DNA from: an uncultured Pseudomonas sp.
GTDB taxonomy: Bacteria; Pseudomonadota; Gammaproteobacteria; Pseudomonadales; Pseudomonadaceae
DNA length: 64,000 nt
Direction: 5' to 3'
NCBI RefSeq assembly: GCF_946886105.1
Contig: NZ_CAMPHV010000008.1
Span: 86,779 to 150,778, forward strand
Part shown: positions 33,420-41,588 of the stretch, in pieces
Layout: each line of letters starts with the position of its first letter
Position numbering within the stretch: the first letter of the stretch is position 1
Program-made: the position numbers and the translations under genes
Notes under the pieces: model-generated
The model's database searches: none
Seen by the model: the letters and a program-made list of their open reading frames with translations, nothing else
Told to the model about the DNA's origin: nothing

Positions 33420-34092
33420 CGGGTGCCGCCAGTCGATAGCCGGTGCCCGGCAGGGTCAGCAGCATGGGATAGGGAAACGGCTTGTCGAGCACCTGACGCA
33501 AGGTATGGATATGGGTACGCAAGGCATCGCTATCCGGCGGGCTATCGCCCCAAACCTCACGCTCGACCGCTTCACGCGTCATCAGTGTCGGTGCGGCACG
33601 CATCAGCGCGGTGAGTATCTTGTAACCCGTCGGCGTCAGGTCGAGCAACTGCCCGGCACGTGTCACCCGGCCGGTGCCCGCGTCCAGCCGCAGCTCGCCG
33701 AAGCTCAGCACCGATTGCACATGCTCGTTGCGCGAGCGGCGCACTAGAGCCTTCAGGCGCGCATCCAACTCGGGGAGGGAATAGGGCTTGACCAGGTAAT
33801 CGTCGGCGCCGACCTCGAAACCCGTCAATTTGTCGTGTTCCGTATCGCGCGCGGTCAACATCAGGATCGGCGTCGCCAGCCGATATTCCTGGCGGAGCGT
33901 TCGGCATACCTCCACGCCATCCATGCCCGGCAACGACAGATCGAGAATGATCGCGTCGTGAAAGGCAGCCGTTGCGCGGGCCACACCGGCATTGCCATTG
34001 CGCACCACATCCAGCGTATAGCCGAGTGGTTCCAGATATCCGAAGAGGTTCGCGATGATATCCGGGTTGTCCTCGACGATCAGCACATGCAT
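33409..34092 (-). CDS. OmpR-family response regulator, ColR-like
   Basis: A 227-residue regulator: receiver (residues 1-115, LIVEDNPDI acidic pocket, phosphoacceptor Asp in AIILDLSLPGMDG, MLTARD, LVKPYSL) and a winged-helix DNA-binding domain (about 125-220, LTPTGYKILTALMRAAPTLMTREAVEREVWGD ... LRTHIHTLRQVLDKPFPYPMLLTLPGTGYRL). The second ATG, at 34092, is preferred because GGGA lies five bases before it; the ATG at 34107 has a ribosome site too close. The receiver resembles ColR (VEDNxDIxANLxxYL). Confidence 0.9.
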   Translation of the reverse strand: MHVLIVEDNPDIIANLFGYLEPLGYTLDVVRNGNAGVARATAAFHDAIILDLSLPGMDGVEVCRTLRQEYRLATPILMLTARDTEHDKLTGFEVGADDYLVKPYSLPELDARLKALVRRSRNEHVQSVLSFGELRLDAGTGRVTRAGQLLDLTPTGYKILTALMRAAPTLMTREAVEREVWGDSPPDSDALRTHIHTLRQVLDKPFPYPMLLTLPGTGYRLAAPGET

Positions 34093-34107
34093 CAGTTTCC
34101 CGTCCAT

Positions 34108-34950
34108 CTTCCTATACCGTACTCGGCCTGACTGCTATGAGGGGAATGCATGATTTTGGCTCATTATCATGCGGATCTGCCAGGCAAGCCCCTGCCCTTT
34201 CCATTCAGCAGTTCGGCTATTTGAGAACCATGACAGGAAAACAATGATCGTCCGTTTAATTGTTCGGCGTCCATCTGGGCGCCTTTTTAGCTAACTCATT
34301 GTTGTGAGTGCCAAAAAAAACCAGTTATTCAACCACTTCCGAGCCCGCCGGTAGGGGGCACCCTACCGACATCATCATTAGGCTTACTTAAATTCAGTAT
34401 TCCCCGATAGGCACTGTGTCTTGGCACCTTCATCATAAGCCACTGTTTCGACATTACTGATTCCGAATACGGAAAAGCTAAGCAGTGTCGCTAACGGGTT
34501 GATTCACTCGAATGGCTTGGATGTCGGCTCATGGCTTTTTCTTGGGATAACGAGTGACTCCCCCGGGCATTGAAAGGGGAGGTGTGTATGTTTGAGTCAT
34601 GTTCGTTTAGCCGTCCGGGACATTCCGGACGAGCAGCTATCGATACGTCCTGGTGGCCTGTATTGGGTGGCGTCGACCGCATCGACGATGCCGAAAACCC
34701 TGGCGGTACAGGCGTGATGGCATTACCCGCGCAGCATCGGGCGCCCTTGGTATGGCCAGCCTGCGCCGATTCGGCGATATCGCCGCCATGGTGGATGGCG
34801 CTTTCTATTCGTTCCCGTTCGCTTGGCGCAGCAATGGCCTGGGGTAGCCCCTTGAGCGATAGCTGGCGATTGCCGTGGCGCGACCTTGGCCACAGGACTT
34901 CACGCAGTCAACCGCCACCATCGGGAGATGGCGGTAGAGGAGTTCGATAG
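34108..34950. other. Long intergenic region of mixed composition
   Basis: An 840-base gap between divergent regulatory genes. It is AT-rich at 34190-34500, then high in GC. A GGCGTCC/GGGCGCC hairpin with TTTTT lies at 34266-34288. A 126-codon frame ends one base before the kinase start (34570-34950), with GGGGAGG upstream of an inner ATG, but its proline-, serine- and arginine-rich composition is not protein-like and no family is recognised. A GTCCGG...CCGGAC inverted repeat is present near 34615. Confidence 0.4.
34266..34288 (+). terminator. Orphan terminator-like hairpin
   Basis: GGCGTCC and GGGCGCC form a seven-pair stem (one G-T pair) around ATCT, followed by TTTTT. No gene ending here on the plus strand is recognised, so the gene it served may be lost. 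Confidence 0.5.
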
Positions 34951-37446
34951 ATGGTGCGAGACAATCCCAACGTCGTATCCCATAAGCATTCATTGACCAC
35001 ACGCGCCCTGCGCCTTGCTGTAATACGCATTGGTCTGGTGTCCCTGGCCGCGGGGGCGATTTCCTACCACGTCAATTCATCCTCGATCGAGCGAGAAGTG
35101 ACTGGGCAACTGCTGCTGTCTACCGAGCAATCCTTGCAACGCGAGTCCTTGCCGTTTCGTGAAATCAAGGACCTGCAGCAGAACTTCCTCATGGAGTTCA
35201 AGGAGACTCTGAGCCGTCCGGGCATGGAGGCCACGCTGGTCAACGACTTTCGACAGATTTTCTATCGTCACGAGGATGGTTCTTATACGCAACGTCCGCA
35301 GCTGTTCGAAGGCCAGCCGCTGGCCGACGGGCGGCGTTTTGCTGGAATGTCGGCGACCTACGCGCCCGATATTGCGCCCGACGAAAACACCCAGGCGCGA
35401 TTTGCCCTGTCGTATCTGCTATCCCACAAGTACGGTTCGAGCGCCAAGGGCCGGTTGTTCAACTTCTACGGCGTGGTGCCGGAAAAAGGCTTCCCCATCT
35501 ACCAGGAGGCCGATATCGCCAAGGTGTTCACCTACTCGGGGCCGGACGCCCTGGAACTTGAAACCTATGAATTCTATGCGCGGGGTTTCGGTACGCCGGC
35601 AAACGACACGCTGTTTACTCGCATGTATTGGGACTACTCCAATAACGCCTGGATGACGACCGTCGCTACCGCCGACGTGGCCGATGCCTCTGGAAAGCAC
35701 GCTATTCTGGCCTGTGTCGATGTGCTGCTTGATGATCTGATGGAACGGATTGCCAAGCCCGCGATACAGGGTGCGTACAGCTCACTGTTCATCGCCGACG
35801 GGGACGGCACGCTGATTTACCATCCCACCGCGATGGAACAGGTCAAAAGCACCGCGGGCGAGGCGTCCATCCGCTCGCTCAAGATGGCTAAGGATTACCC
35901 GCTGCTCGACGCCGTTGCTGGTCTCACGCCTGGCCAGGCGCGAATCGTCCAGACAGAGGACAACATCGTCGCGATGGGTTTCATTCCCGAGACCCCCTGG
36001 GTGCTTGCCGTGCACTATCCGCGGACGCTGATGACACCGGCCATTTACGACAACTTGGTTATCGTCGTCGCTCTCGGTTTGCTGACCCTGCTGGTGGAAA
36101 TTTTTATCCTGCGATCCATTTTGCAAAAGCAGGTGGCCCTCCCACTGTTCCGGTTCGTCCAGGCTACACGGCTCTTGGGCGTCGGCAAGACGCGCCTGTG
36201 CCCTGAGCACCTCCCCATCCAGTCCGAAGACGAAATCGGTGAGCTGGCCCGTGCCTTTGCCAAAATGGCCGAGCGGGTCCAGGACGCACAGGAGCATCTG
36301 GAACTCAAGGTACAAGAGCTTACACGTCAGACCAGCCACCTGACTGCGATTGCCAAGGAACGTGAGCGTGCCGAGACGTTGCTGCTGGCCCGCGAGCAGG
36401 AATTCCGGGCCTTGGTGGAAAACACCCCCGATGTTATCTCACGCTTTGATCTGCAGTGCCGTTGCCTCTATGCAAACCCCGCAGCGCAAAAAGTACTTGG
36501 CCATTCGCTGGACTTCCTGCGAAACAAGAATTTGCACGAGGTTTTCCCGGATTCGGATGTAGCGCGCTTCTTTCAGCACAAGCTCGAACATCTTATCGGT
36601 ACGAATAACGCGTCCGAAGAAGAAGTATCGATCAGCATCCCGGTAAAACGGCGCACGGAGATTGCCAGTTACCAAGTACGCCTGGTGCCGGAACGCGATC
36701 AACACGGGGCATTGGTGAGTATCCTTTCCGTCGGACGCAACGTCAGTGCCATGCATGCAGCCGAACAGCGCCTCAAGGAGTCCCATGCACAACTGCGCCA
36801 GCTATCCACTCACCGGGAAGCCATGCGTGAAGAAGAGCGTAAACGCATCGCGCGGGAAATCCATGACGAACTGGGCCAGCAACTCACCGCGCTGCGCATG
36901 GGCCTTTCGCTACTGCGCCTGCAATTCGGCGAAGGCCAATCGTTATTGGTAGAGCGGATCCAGATATTGATGGGGCGGATCGACGAAATCATTCAAGTCG
37001 TTCGCAACGTCGCCACCGCCTTGCGGCCCTCATCCCTCGATATGGGGTTGACGTCAGCACTCGAATGGTTGGTCTCCGAGTTTTCGAACAACACTGGCAT
37101 CACCTGTCGGCTCAGGGCACCCGAGGCCAGACTGGAGCTGGATGACGAGCGCGCCACTGCGGTCTTTCGTGTCATCCAGGAATCGCTGACCAACGTCGCC
37201 CGACATGCGCAGGCGAGCCGGGTGGACATTCACCTGGAATGTTCTACCGAACACGTCCTGATTAAAGTCGCCGACAATGGCAAAGGCTTCGATCCAAGTC
37301 AGTTGCCCAAGGGCACGCTGGGAATGCTCGGCATGCATGAGCGCGGACACATGCTCGGCGGAACGGTGACCATCGACAGCACCCCGGGGCGGGGAGTCTG
37401 TGTGCAGGTGTGTATTCCCTTTCAAATAGACCCCGAAACCCCATGA
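34951..37446 (+). CDS. NarL-type hybrid-less sensor kinase with periplasmic sensor and PAS domain
   Basis: An 831-residue membrane kinase: helix near residues 25-45, a large periplasmic sensor (about 50-365, Cache-like, YSSLFIADGDGTLIYHP), a second helix about 370-390, HAMP (QVALPLFRFVQATRLLGVGKT), a PAS domain (about 475-600, LVENTPDVISRFDLQCRCLYANPAA), then HisKA_3 with RKRIAREIHDELGQQLTALRMGL (His near residue 640) and a HATPase (VIQESLTNVARHAQASR, DNGKGFDPSQLPKGTLGMLGMHERG). Such kinases pair with LuxR/NarL-type regulators. Its partner gene overlaps it (ATGA) but is truncated, so the pathway here is broken or uses another regulator. Confidence 0.9.
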   Translation: MVRDNPNVVSHKHSLTTRALRLAVIRIGLVSLAAGAISYHVNSSSIEREVTGQLLLSTEQSLQRESLPFREIKDLQQNFLMEFKETLSRPGMEATLVNDFRQIFYRHEDGSYTQRPQLFEGQPLADGRRFAGMSATYAPDIAPDENTQARFALSYLLSHKYGSSAKGRLFNFYGVVPEKGFPIYQEADIAKVFTYSGPDALELETYEFYARGFGTPANDTLFTRMYWDYSNNAWMTTVATADVADASGKHAILACVDVLLDDLMERIAKPAIQGAYSSLFIADGDGTLIYHPTAMEQVKSTAGEASIRSLKMAKDYPLLDAVAGLTPGQARIVQTEDNIVAMGFIPETPWVLAVHYPRTLMTPAIYDNLVIVVALGLLTLLVEIFILRSILQKQVALPLFRFVQATRLLGVGKTRLCPEHLPIQSEDEIGELARAFAKMAERVQDAQEHLELKVQELTRQTSHLTAIAKERERAETLLLAREQEFRALVENTPDVISRFDLQCRCLYANPAAQKVLGHSLDFLRNKNLHEVFPDSDVARFFQHKLEHLIGTNNASEEEVSISIPVKRRTEIASYQVRLVPERDQHGALVSILSVGRNVSAMHAAEQRLKESHAQLRQLSTHREAMREEERKRIAREIHDELGQQLTALRMGLSLLRLQFGEGQSLLVERIQILMGRIDEIIQVVRNVATALRPSSLDMGLTSALEWLVSEFSNNTGITCRLRAPEARLELDDERATAVFRVIQESLTNVARHAQASRVDIHLECSTEHVLIKVADNGKGFDPSQLPKGTLGMLGMHERGHMLGGTVTIDSTPGRGVCVQVCIPFQIDPETP

Positions 37447-37562
37447 TCAAACTAATGATCGCCGACGACCACGCCGTCATGCTTGAAGGCTTTAAGCAAT
37501 TGTTCGCACTGCCCGGTGATGTTCAGGCGTGGCCGCAGCGGAAAACGGCGTCCTGTAGCTGA
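37443..37562 (+). pseudogene. Truncated NarL-type response regulator
   Basis: An ATG overlapping the kinase stop begins MIKLMIADDHAVMLEGFKQL, the opening of a NarL/FixJ receiver with its acidic DD pair. After about 28 codons (FALPGDVQ) the sequence changes to AWPQRKTASCS and stops. The phosphoacceptor Asp (near residue 54), the rest of the receiver and the LuxR-type DNA-binding domain are missing. The break lies about 120 bases from the 3' end of tRNA-Thr, a usual junction for genomic islands. Confidence 0.8.
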
Positions 37563-37590
37563 AACGAAAACGACGGAACGCCAAAACGAG

Positions 37591-37615
37591 AAAACCTGCC
37601 AGAAGGCAGGTTTTT
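37591..37615 (-). terminator. Terminator of tRNA-Thr
   Basis: ACCTGCC and GGCAGGT pair around AGAA with A- and T-runs on either side. It lies 44 bases beyond the tRNA 3' end on the minus strand and could also stop plus-strand transcription from the kinase gene. Confidence 0.8.
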
Positions 37616-37658
37616 CGGGGGGTTCAGAGACTTTGCTGGCTTTCTCTGGAACTTCAAA

Positions 37659-37734
37659 TGGTGCCGGAGATAGGAATCGAACCTACGACCTTCGCGTTAC
37701 GAGTGCGCTGCTCTACCGACTGAGCTACACCGGC
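37659..37734 (-). tRNA. tRNA-Thr (anticodon CGT)
   Basis: The minus strand gives a full cloverleaf: acceptor GCCGGTG, D-loop AGCTCAGTCGGTAGAGC, anticodon loop CTCGTAA (CGT, reading ACG), T-loop GGTTCGATTCC and an encoded CCA. The 3' end is the likely attachment site for whatever DNA truncated the neighbouring response regulator. No second copy of the tRNA 3' sequence was noticed in the window. Confidence 0.95.
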
Positions 37735-37809
37735 ACGGGTGCCGGCGTATTATTCAACGTTGCTAGGCGAGGCTCAAGCGGGTTTTACCAACCAGGCAAG
37801 CGGAATCCC

Positions 37810-38652
37810 TTACTTGTCGACCAGTTCGATACGGTCTTCGTGGATCAGGATGCGGCCCTGCTTGTACAAACCGCCGATGGCCTTTTTGAAGTTGCCTTTG
37901 CTCACGCGGAACAGCGCGCTGATGGCTTCCGGCGAGCTTTTGTCATTGAGGGCGAGCACCCCGCCCTGCTCGCGCAGTTTGCCGAGGATCTGCTCGCCGA
38001 GGCTGCTCGCGGCCTCCTGGCCGACCGGCTGCAAGCTCAGGCTGATCTTGCCGTCGACGCGCACTTCTTTGATAAAGCCCTTTTCCTGCATACCGCTGCG
38101 CAGGAACTTGAACAGTTCGTTCTTGTGAATCAGGCCCCAGTGCTTGCCGTTGATGATCGCCTTGAAACCCAGGTCGGTGGCATCGGCCACCAGCAGGTCG
38201 ACTTCCTGGCCGGCCTTGTAGGTGGCGGGCAGGTTATCGAGGTAACGATCCAGGCGCGCGGTGGCGGTGATGCGCTTGCTGCGCTTGTCGAGAAACACAT
38301 GCACCACGCAGTAGTCGCCGATCTGCAGCGGACGCTTCTCTTCGGAATGCGGCAGCAGCAGGTCTTTCGGCAAGCCCCAGTCGAGGAACAGGCCGACGCG
38401 GTTGATATCCACCACTTTCAGACTGGCGAATTCGCCGACCTGAACTTTAGGTTTTTCCGTGGTGGCGATCAGCTTGTCGTCGCTGTCGAGGTAGATGAAT
38501 ACGTTGAGCCAGTCTTCCACCTCGCTCGGCGTGTCCTTGGGAATGTAACGCTTGGGCAGAAGTATTTCGCCATCCGCGCCGCCATCCAGATACAAGCCGA
38601 AGTCGGTGTGTTTAACGACTTGCAAACTATTCATTCGTCCAATTACAGCCAT
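37810..38652 (-). CDS. CvfB-type S1 RNA-binding protein
   Basis: A 280-residue protein of the CvfB/YitL family: tandem S1-like domains (GRMNSLQVVKHTDFGLYLDGGADGEILLPKRYIPKD; GEFASLKVVDINRVGLFLDWGLPKDLLLPHSEEKRPLQIGD; third segment LVADATDLGFKAIINGKHWGLIHKNELF) and a C-terminal winged helix (ALNDKSSPEAISALFRVSKGNFKKAIGGLYKQGRILI). It binds RNA in the cytosol; in Staphylococcus the relative affects virulence gene expression. The ATG at 38652 gives MAVIGRMNSLQ, the family's usual start; a GTG nine bases earlier is also possible. Confidence 0.92.
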   Translation of the reverse strand: MAVIGRMNSLQVVKHTDFGLYLDGGADGEILLPKRYIPKDTPSEVEDWLNVFIYLDSDDKLIATTEKPKVQVGEFASLKVVDINRVGLFLDWGLPKDLLLPHSEEKRPLQIGDYCVVHVFLDKRSKRITATARLDRYLDNLPATYKAGQEVDLLVADATDLGFKAIINGKHWGLIHKNELFKFLRSGMQEKGFIKEVRVDGKISLSLQPVGQEAASSLGEQILGKLREQGGVLALNDKSSPEAISALFRVSKGNFKKAIGGLYKQGRILIHEDRIELVDK

Positions 38653-38967
38653 GGTGCCCACCCTCGTTGCGAGGCCGGCATTCTACCTGAGTTACCGCCG
38701 GGTTTCTCGGCCTCGCTCGCTGGAGGTAGAACCCCGTTCGCACCGCACCCACGCCCCACCCCACGAAAAAAATAGCGACGCACCCGACAAACGACGCAAT
38801 GCCGATATGCCAAGACTAAACAACAACTTAAGCGGCCTATTGGCCATATATAACGGCATATCGCCGATTATTCGCATGATATAAAAGCGACATCGGCCAT
38901 TATCAACCAAGCAATTGTCAAGTAATTCGCGTACAATCCCCGACCAATTTAATTTTGAAAAAGGTTA
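38653..38967. other. AT-rich divergent promoter region
   Basis: No gene is seen. The right half (about 38805-38960) is strongly AT-rich for this chromosome and holds short inverted segments around ATGGCCGATGT-like sequence (GGCATATCGCCGATT ... GACATCGGCC), as expected for promoter DNA ahead of the small gene at 38968. Confidence 0.5.
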
Positions 38968-39156
38968 ATGACTGCCATGCGCGTAAAAGCCTCCAACAGC
39001 AAGCCGAAACCCGCCCCAGCCGTTGAAACCAGCGCCTCGATCGATGCGCAGGTCGCGGCCTTTCTGAAGTCCGGCGGCGAGATCCAGCAGATCGCCAAGG
39101 GTGTCAGCGGTCAGGTCTACGGCACGTCCAAGCAAATCACCATCGGCAAGAAGTAA
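38968..39156 (+). CDS. Small basic protein with a SutA-like motif
   Basis: A 62-residue protein, MTAMRVKASNSKPKPAPAVETSASIDAQVAAFLKSGGEIQQIAKG ending TSKQITIGKK. The segment AAFLKSGGEIQQI resembles EEFLSRGGKVQEI of the Pseudomonas RNA-polymerase-binding protein SutA, but the acidic N-terminal arm of SutA is replaced here by a Lys/Pro/Ala tail. Function is unknown; a nucleic-acid or polymerase role is possible from charge and motif. AAAGGTTA precedes the start and a strong hairpin follows the stop. ATG at 38977 is an alternative start. Confidence 0.7.
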   Translation: MTAMRVKASNSKPKPAPAVETSASIDAQVAAFLKSGGEIQQIAKGVSGQVYGTSKQITIGKK

Positions 39157-39175
39157 TCTCGCCTATCGAGCCCCA

Positions 39176-39204
39176 CAGCGCTTTGCCGTTTCTACAAAGC
39201 GCTG
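39176..39204 (+). terminator. Hairpin after the small SutA-like gene
   Basis: CAGCGCTTTG and CAAAGCGCTG form a perfect ten-pair stem with a nine-base loop, 19 bases after the stop codon. No T-run follows. Confidence 0.55.
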
Positions 39205-39366
39205 GGTCGCCTCCCGCTACTCCCCTCCCCGCTTCACTACAAATTTATTTCTCCGCTGAATTGGCTGGCGCTACTAGCGTCTAAGCACAATCATGTTTCA
39301 AAATCATGAACGGCCGTGATTCACGGTATTCCGCGCGCATTGCTAGCGACTAGCTCAGGAGTTGTT

Positions 39367-41583
39367 GTGCGATTTTTCAGCCATTGGCTGCGCCACCCCG
39401 TTGTGCCTGCACTGGCGCTGGGGTTTCTGTTAATAGCTCTGCCCCTGGCCAGTCGTTTCGCTTTGGGCTGGGGACATCCTTTCGGCCTGCTCTCCGATGT
39501 GGCCATCGGTAGCCTGCTGCTGGTGCTGCTGCATCGACGCGGCTGGCTGCTGAGCGTGCCGCTGTTGCTGATCTGGTGCCTGTTCACCCTGGGGACCGTC
39601 GAACTGGTCAACGCCGTCGGGCGTATGCCGGAGTTTGCCGATCTGCACTACTTGACCGACCCGCAGTTCATCAGTCTCTCGACCGGAGGCAGCGGCCTGA
39701 GCCAGCCGTTATTGGCATTGGCCCTGGGACTTTGCCTGGTGTGCTATGGCGTCGCACGCTGGGGCCAGAGCGAGCCCAAACCTGCGCTCCGCGCTGTGTG
39801 GCTGATCCCTGGATTGGCGCTGCTGATCGGCCACGCGGCCCTGCAATACCGTGCCCCCAGCGACGCCGACCAATGGCTGCAATTCAACCTGCCGCATAAA
39901 TTGCTGGCCGAGGGCCTGAGTGCGGCCCAGCGGCAAACCGAGGACTGGCTGGACGCCGGCTCGCCGGAAAGCCCGCCGGATATCCACGACCTCACCGCGC
40001 TCGACCTGCAGGGCACACCGCTACTGGCCCAGGCCGGTAAGGCGCGCAATGTGCTGATCGTAACGCTGGAAGGGGTTCCCGGCGCCTATATCGAGGCCAG
40101 CCGCAAGGCCATCGGCAGCAGCTATCAGCAAGCGCCGATGCCCAGACTGAGCGCTTGGGCCGAGCGCGGCATGCTCACCCCCGATTACGTGTTGCACAGC
40201 CACCAGACCATTCGCGGCCTCTACGCCATGCTCTGCGGTGATTACAGCAAACTCGACTCCGGCACGCCGAAAGGCATCGAACTGCTCAACAACCCCGAAC
40301 GCAGTGAGCAATGCCTGCCGGCACAATTGCGCGAAAACGGCTTCAGCACCCATTACCTGCAAGGCGCGGGGCTACGTTTTATGGCCAAGGACCAGATCAT
40401 GCCGCGCATGGGTTTCGACAAGACCCTCGGCCGCAGCTGGTTTCGCAACGAGCCCTATCTGGAATTCCCTTGGGGCATGGACGATAAGGCCTACTTCGAA
40501 GGAGCCCTGGGTTATGTGCAACAACTGCGCAAGCAGAAAAAGCCCTGGATGCTGACCCTATTGACCGTCGGCACTCATCAGCCCTACTCGGCGCCGGCCG
40601 ACTACCTCGCTCGCTTCCCGACCGCCAAACAAGCGGCCATCGCCTACCTCGACGATGCCGTGGCGGATTTTCTGCAAGCGCTGCAAGACCAAGGCGTACT
40701 CAAGGACACCCTGGTCATCGTCACCTCCGATGAATCCCATGGCCTGGAGAACGTTCGCCTGGCTTCGGCCTGGGGCTTCAACCTGCTGCTCGCCCCCGAA
40801 CAGGCGCAATTGCCGGCACTGAAAAGCGGTGTTTACGGCCATGTCGATTTAACCGCCTCGGTGCTCGATTACCTGGCTCTGCCGATGCCGACAGATATCG
40901 CCGGGCGTTCGTTGCTGCGCGATTACGCGGGCGGGCGGCCGATGATTTCCTACACCAACGGTTTGCTGCGCGAACACGACGGCCAGGGCACTTTCACCGA
41001 ATGCGATTTCCGTCAGGTCTGCCGCCAGTACGCCAGCCCGGGGTTCATCGCCGACAGTGCGCGCTATCTGCGCCGGCTCGGCGGCCGTATGGCGCGTCTG
41101 CTCAGCCAGCGTGCCGAATTGCTCGATCAATCTTTACGCGCGGGCAAGCCCGACTCGCAGTACCAGTTCGCCCAACGCACGCCGATCAAGCTCAAGACCA
41201 GCGCCGGCGACGATTGGGCCGACAACCTGGTCGGCGCCCAGTACCTGGAACTGCCCAAGGGCACCCGCACCCGGGTCAGCCTGAAAATACGCGCCGTGCG
41301 TCTGGACCGGCAAGGCGCCCAGTTGCAGCTGAAAACCAAGGAATACGACCGCGACTCGCTGGTACCGCTACCGGTCTTGCCGCTGCTGACCCGCGATCGC
41401 CCCGTCGAAGTCAGCTTCGCCTTCGACAATCTCGCGGCGCGCAAGGCGTTTTCCTTCCATCTGCTGGGCCAGGGGCGCGGCAGTATCGAAATCGTCGATT
41501 TCAGTGTCGTCAGCGAGCCGCTCGAAGAACGCTTGCTCGCGGCGCAAAAGAATATCGAGGAGAGCCAGGCGCTAATGCCCTGA
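39367..41583 (+). CDS. LTA synthase family membrane sulfatase/phosphotransferase
   Basis: A 738-residue protein: five N-terminal membrane helices (to about residue 165), then a periplasmic alkaline-phosphatase-fold domain. Motifs: RNVLIVTLEGVPGAYIEASR (metal site), HSHQTIRGLYAMLCG (nucleophile Thr), TLLTVGTHQPYSAP and VIVTSDESHGLE. In place of the usual D-H pair the last motif reads TSDESHG. Family members include LtaS, OpgB and similar phosphoglycerol or phosphoethanolamine transferases acting on envelope glycans. A further C-terminal beta domain (about 600-735) is unusual. The start is GTG with AGGAG seven bases upstream. Confidence 0.82.
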   Translation: MRFFSHWLRHPVVPALALGFLLIALPLASRFALGWGHPFGLLSDVAIGSLLLVLLHRRGWLLSVPLLLIWCLFTLGTVELVNAVGRMPEFADLHYLTDPQFISLSTGGSGLSQPLLALALGLCLVCYGVARWGQSEPKPALRAVWLIPGLALLIGHAALQYRAPSDADQWLQFNLPHKLLAEGLSAAQRQTEDWLDAGSPESPPDIHDLTALDLQGTPLLAQAGKARNVLIVTLEGVPGAYIEASRKAIGSSYQQAPMPRLSAWAERGMLTPDYVLHSHQTIRGLYAMLCGDYSKLDSGTPKGIELLNNPERSEQCLPAQLRENGFSTHYLQGAGLRFMAKDQIMPRMGFDKTLGRSWFRNEPYLEFPWGMDDKAYFEGALGYVQQLRKQKKPWMLTLLTVGTHQPYSAPADYLARFPTAKQAAIAYLDDAVADFLQALQDQGVLKDTLVIVTSDESHGLENVRLASAWGFNLLLAPEQAQLPALKSGVYGHVDLTASVLDYLALPMPTDIAGRSLLRDYAGGRPMISYTNGLLREHDGQGTFTECDFRQVCRQYASPGFIADSARYLRRLGGRMARLLSQRAELLDQSLRAGKPDSQYQFAQRTPIKLKTSAGDDWADNLVGAQYLELPKGTRTRVSLKIRAVRLDRQGAQLQLKTKEYDRDSLVPLPVLPLLTRDRPVEVSFAFDNLAARKAFSFHLLGQGRGSIEIVDFSVVSEPLEERLLAAQKNIEESQALMP

Positions 41584-41588
41584 TCGCG

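Noticed and set aside
34570..34950. A 126-codon frame just before the kinase
   Set aside because: Reasonable Shine-Dalgarno sequence but Pro/Ser/Arg-rich and unlike any family; treated as non-coding.
37659..37734. A tRNA-Thr attL/attR pair inside the window
   Set aside because: No second copy of the tRNA 3' end was noticed in this sequence, so an intact island with both ends cannot be claimed.
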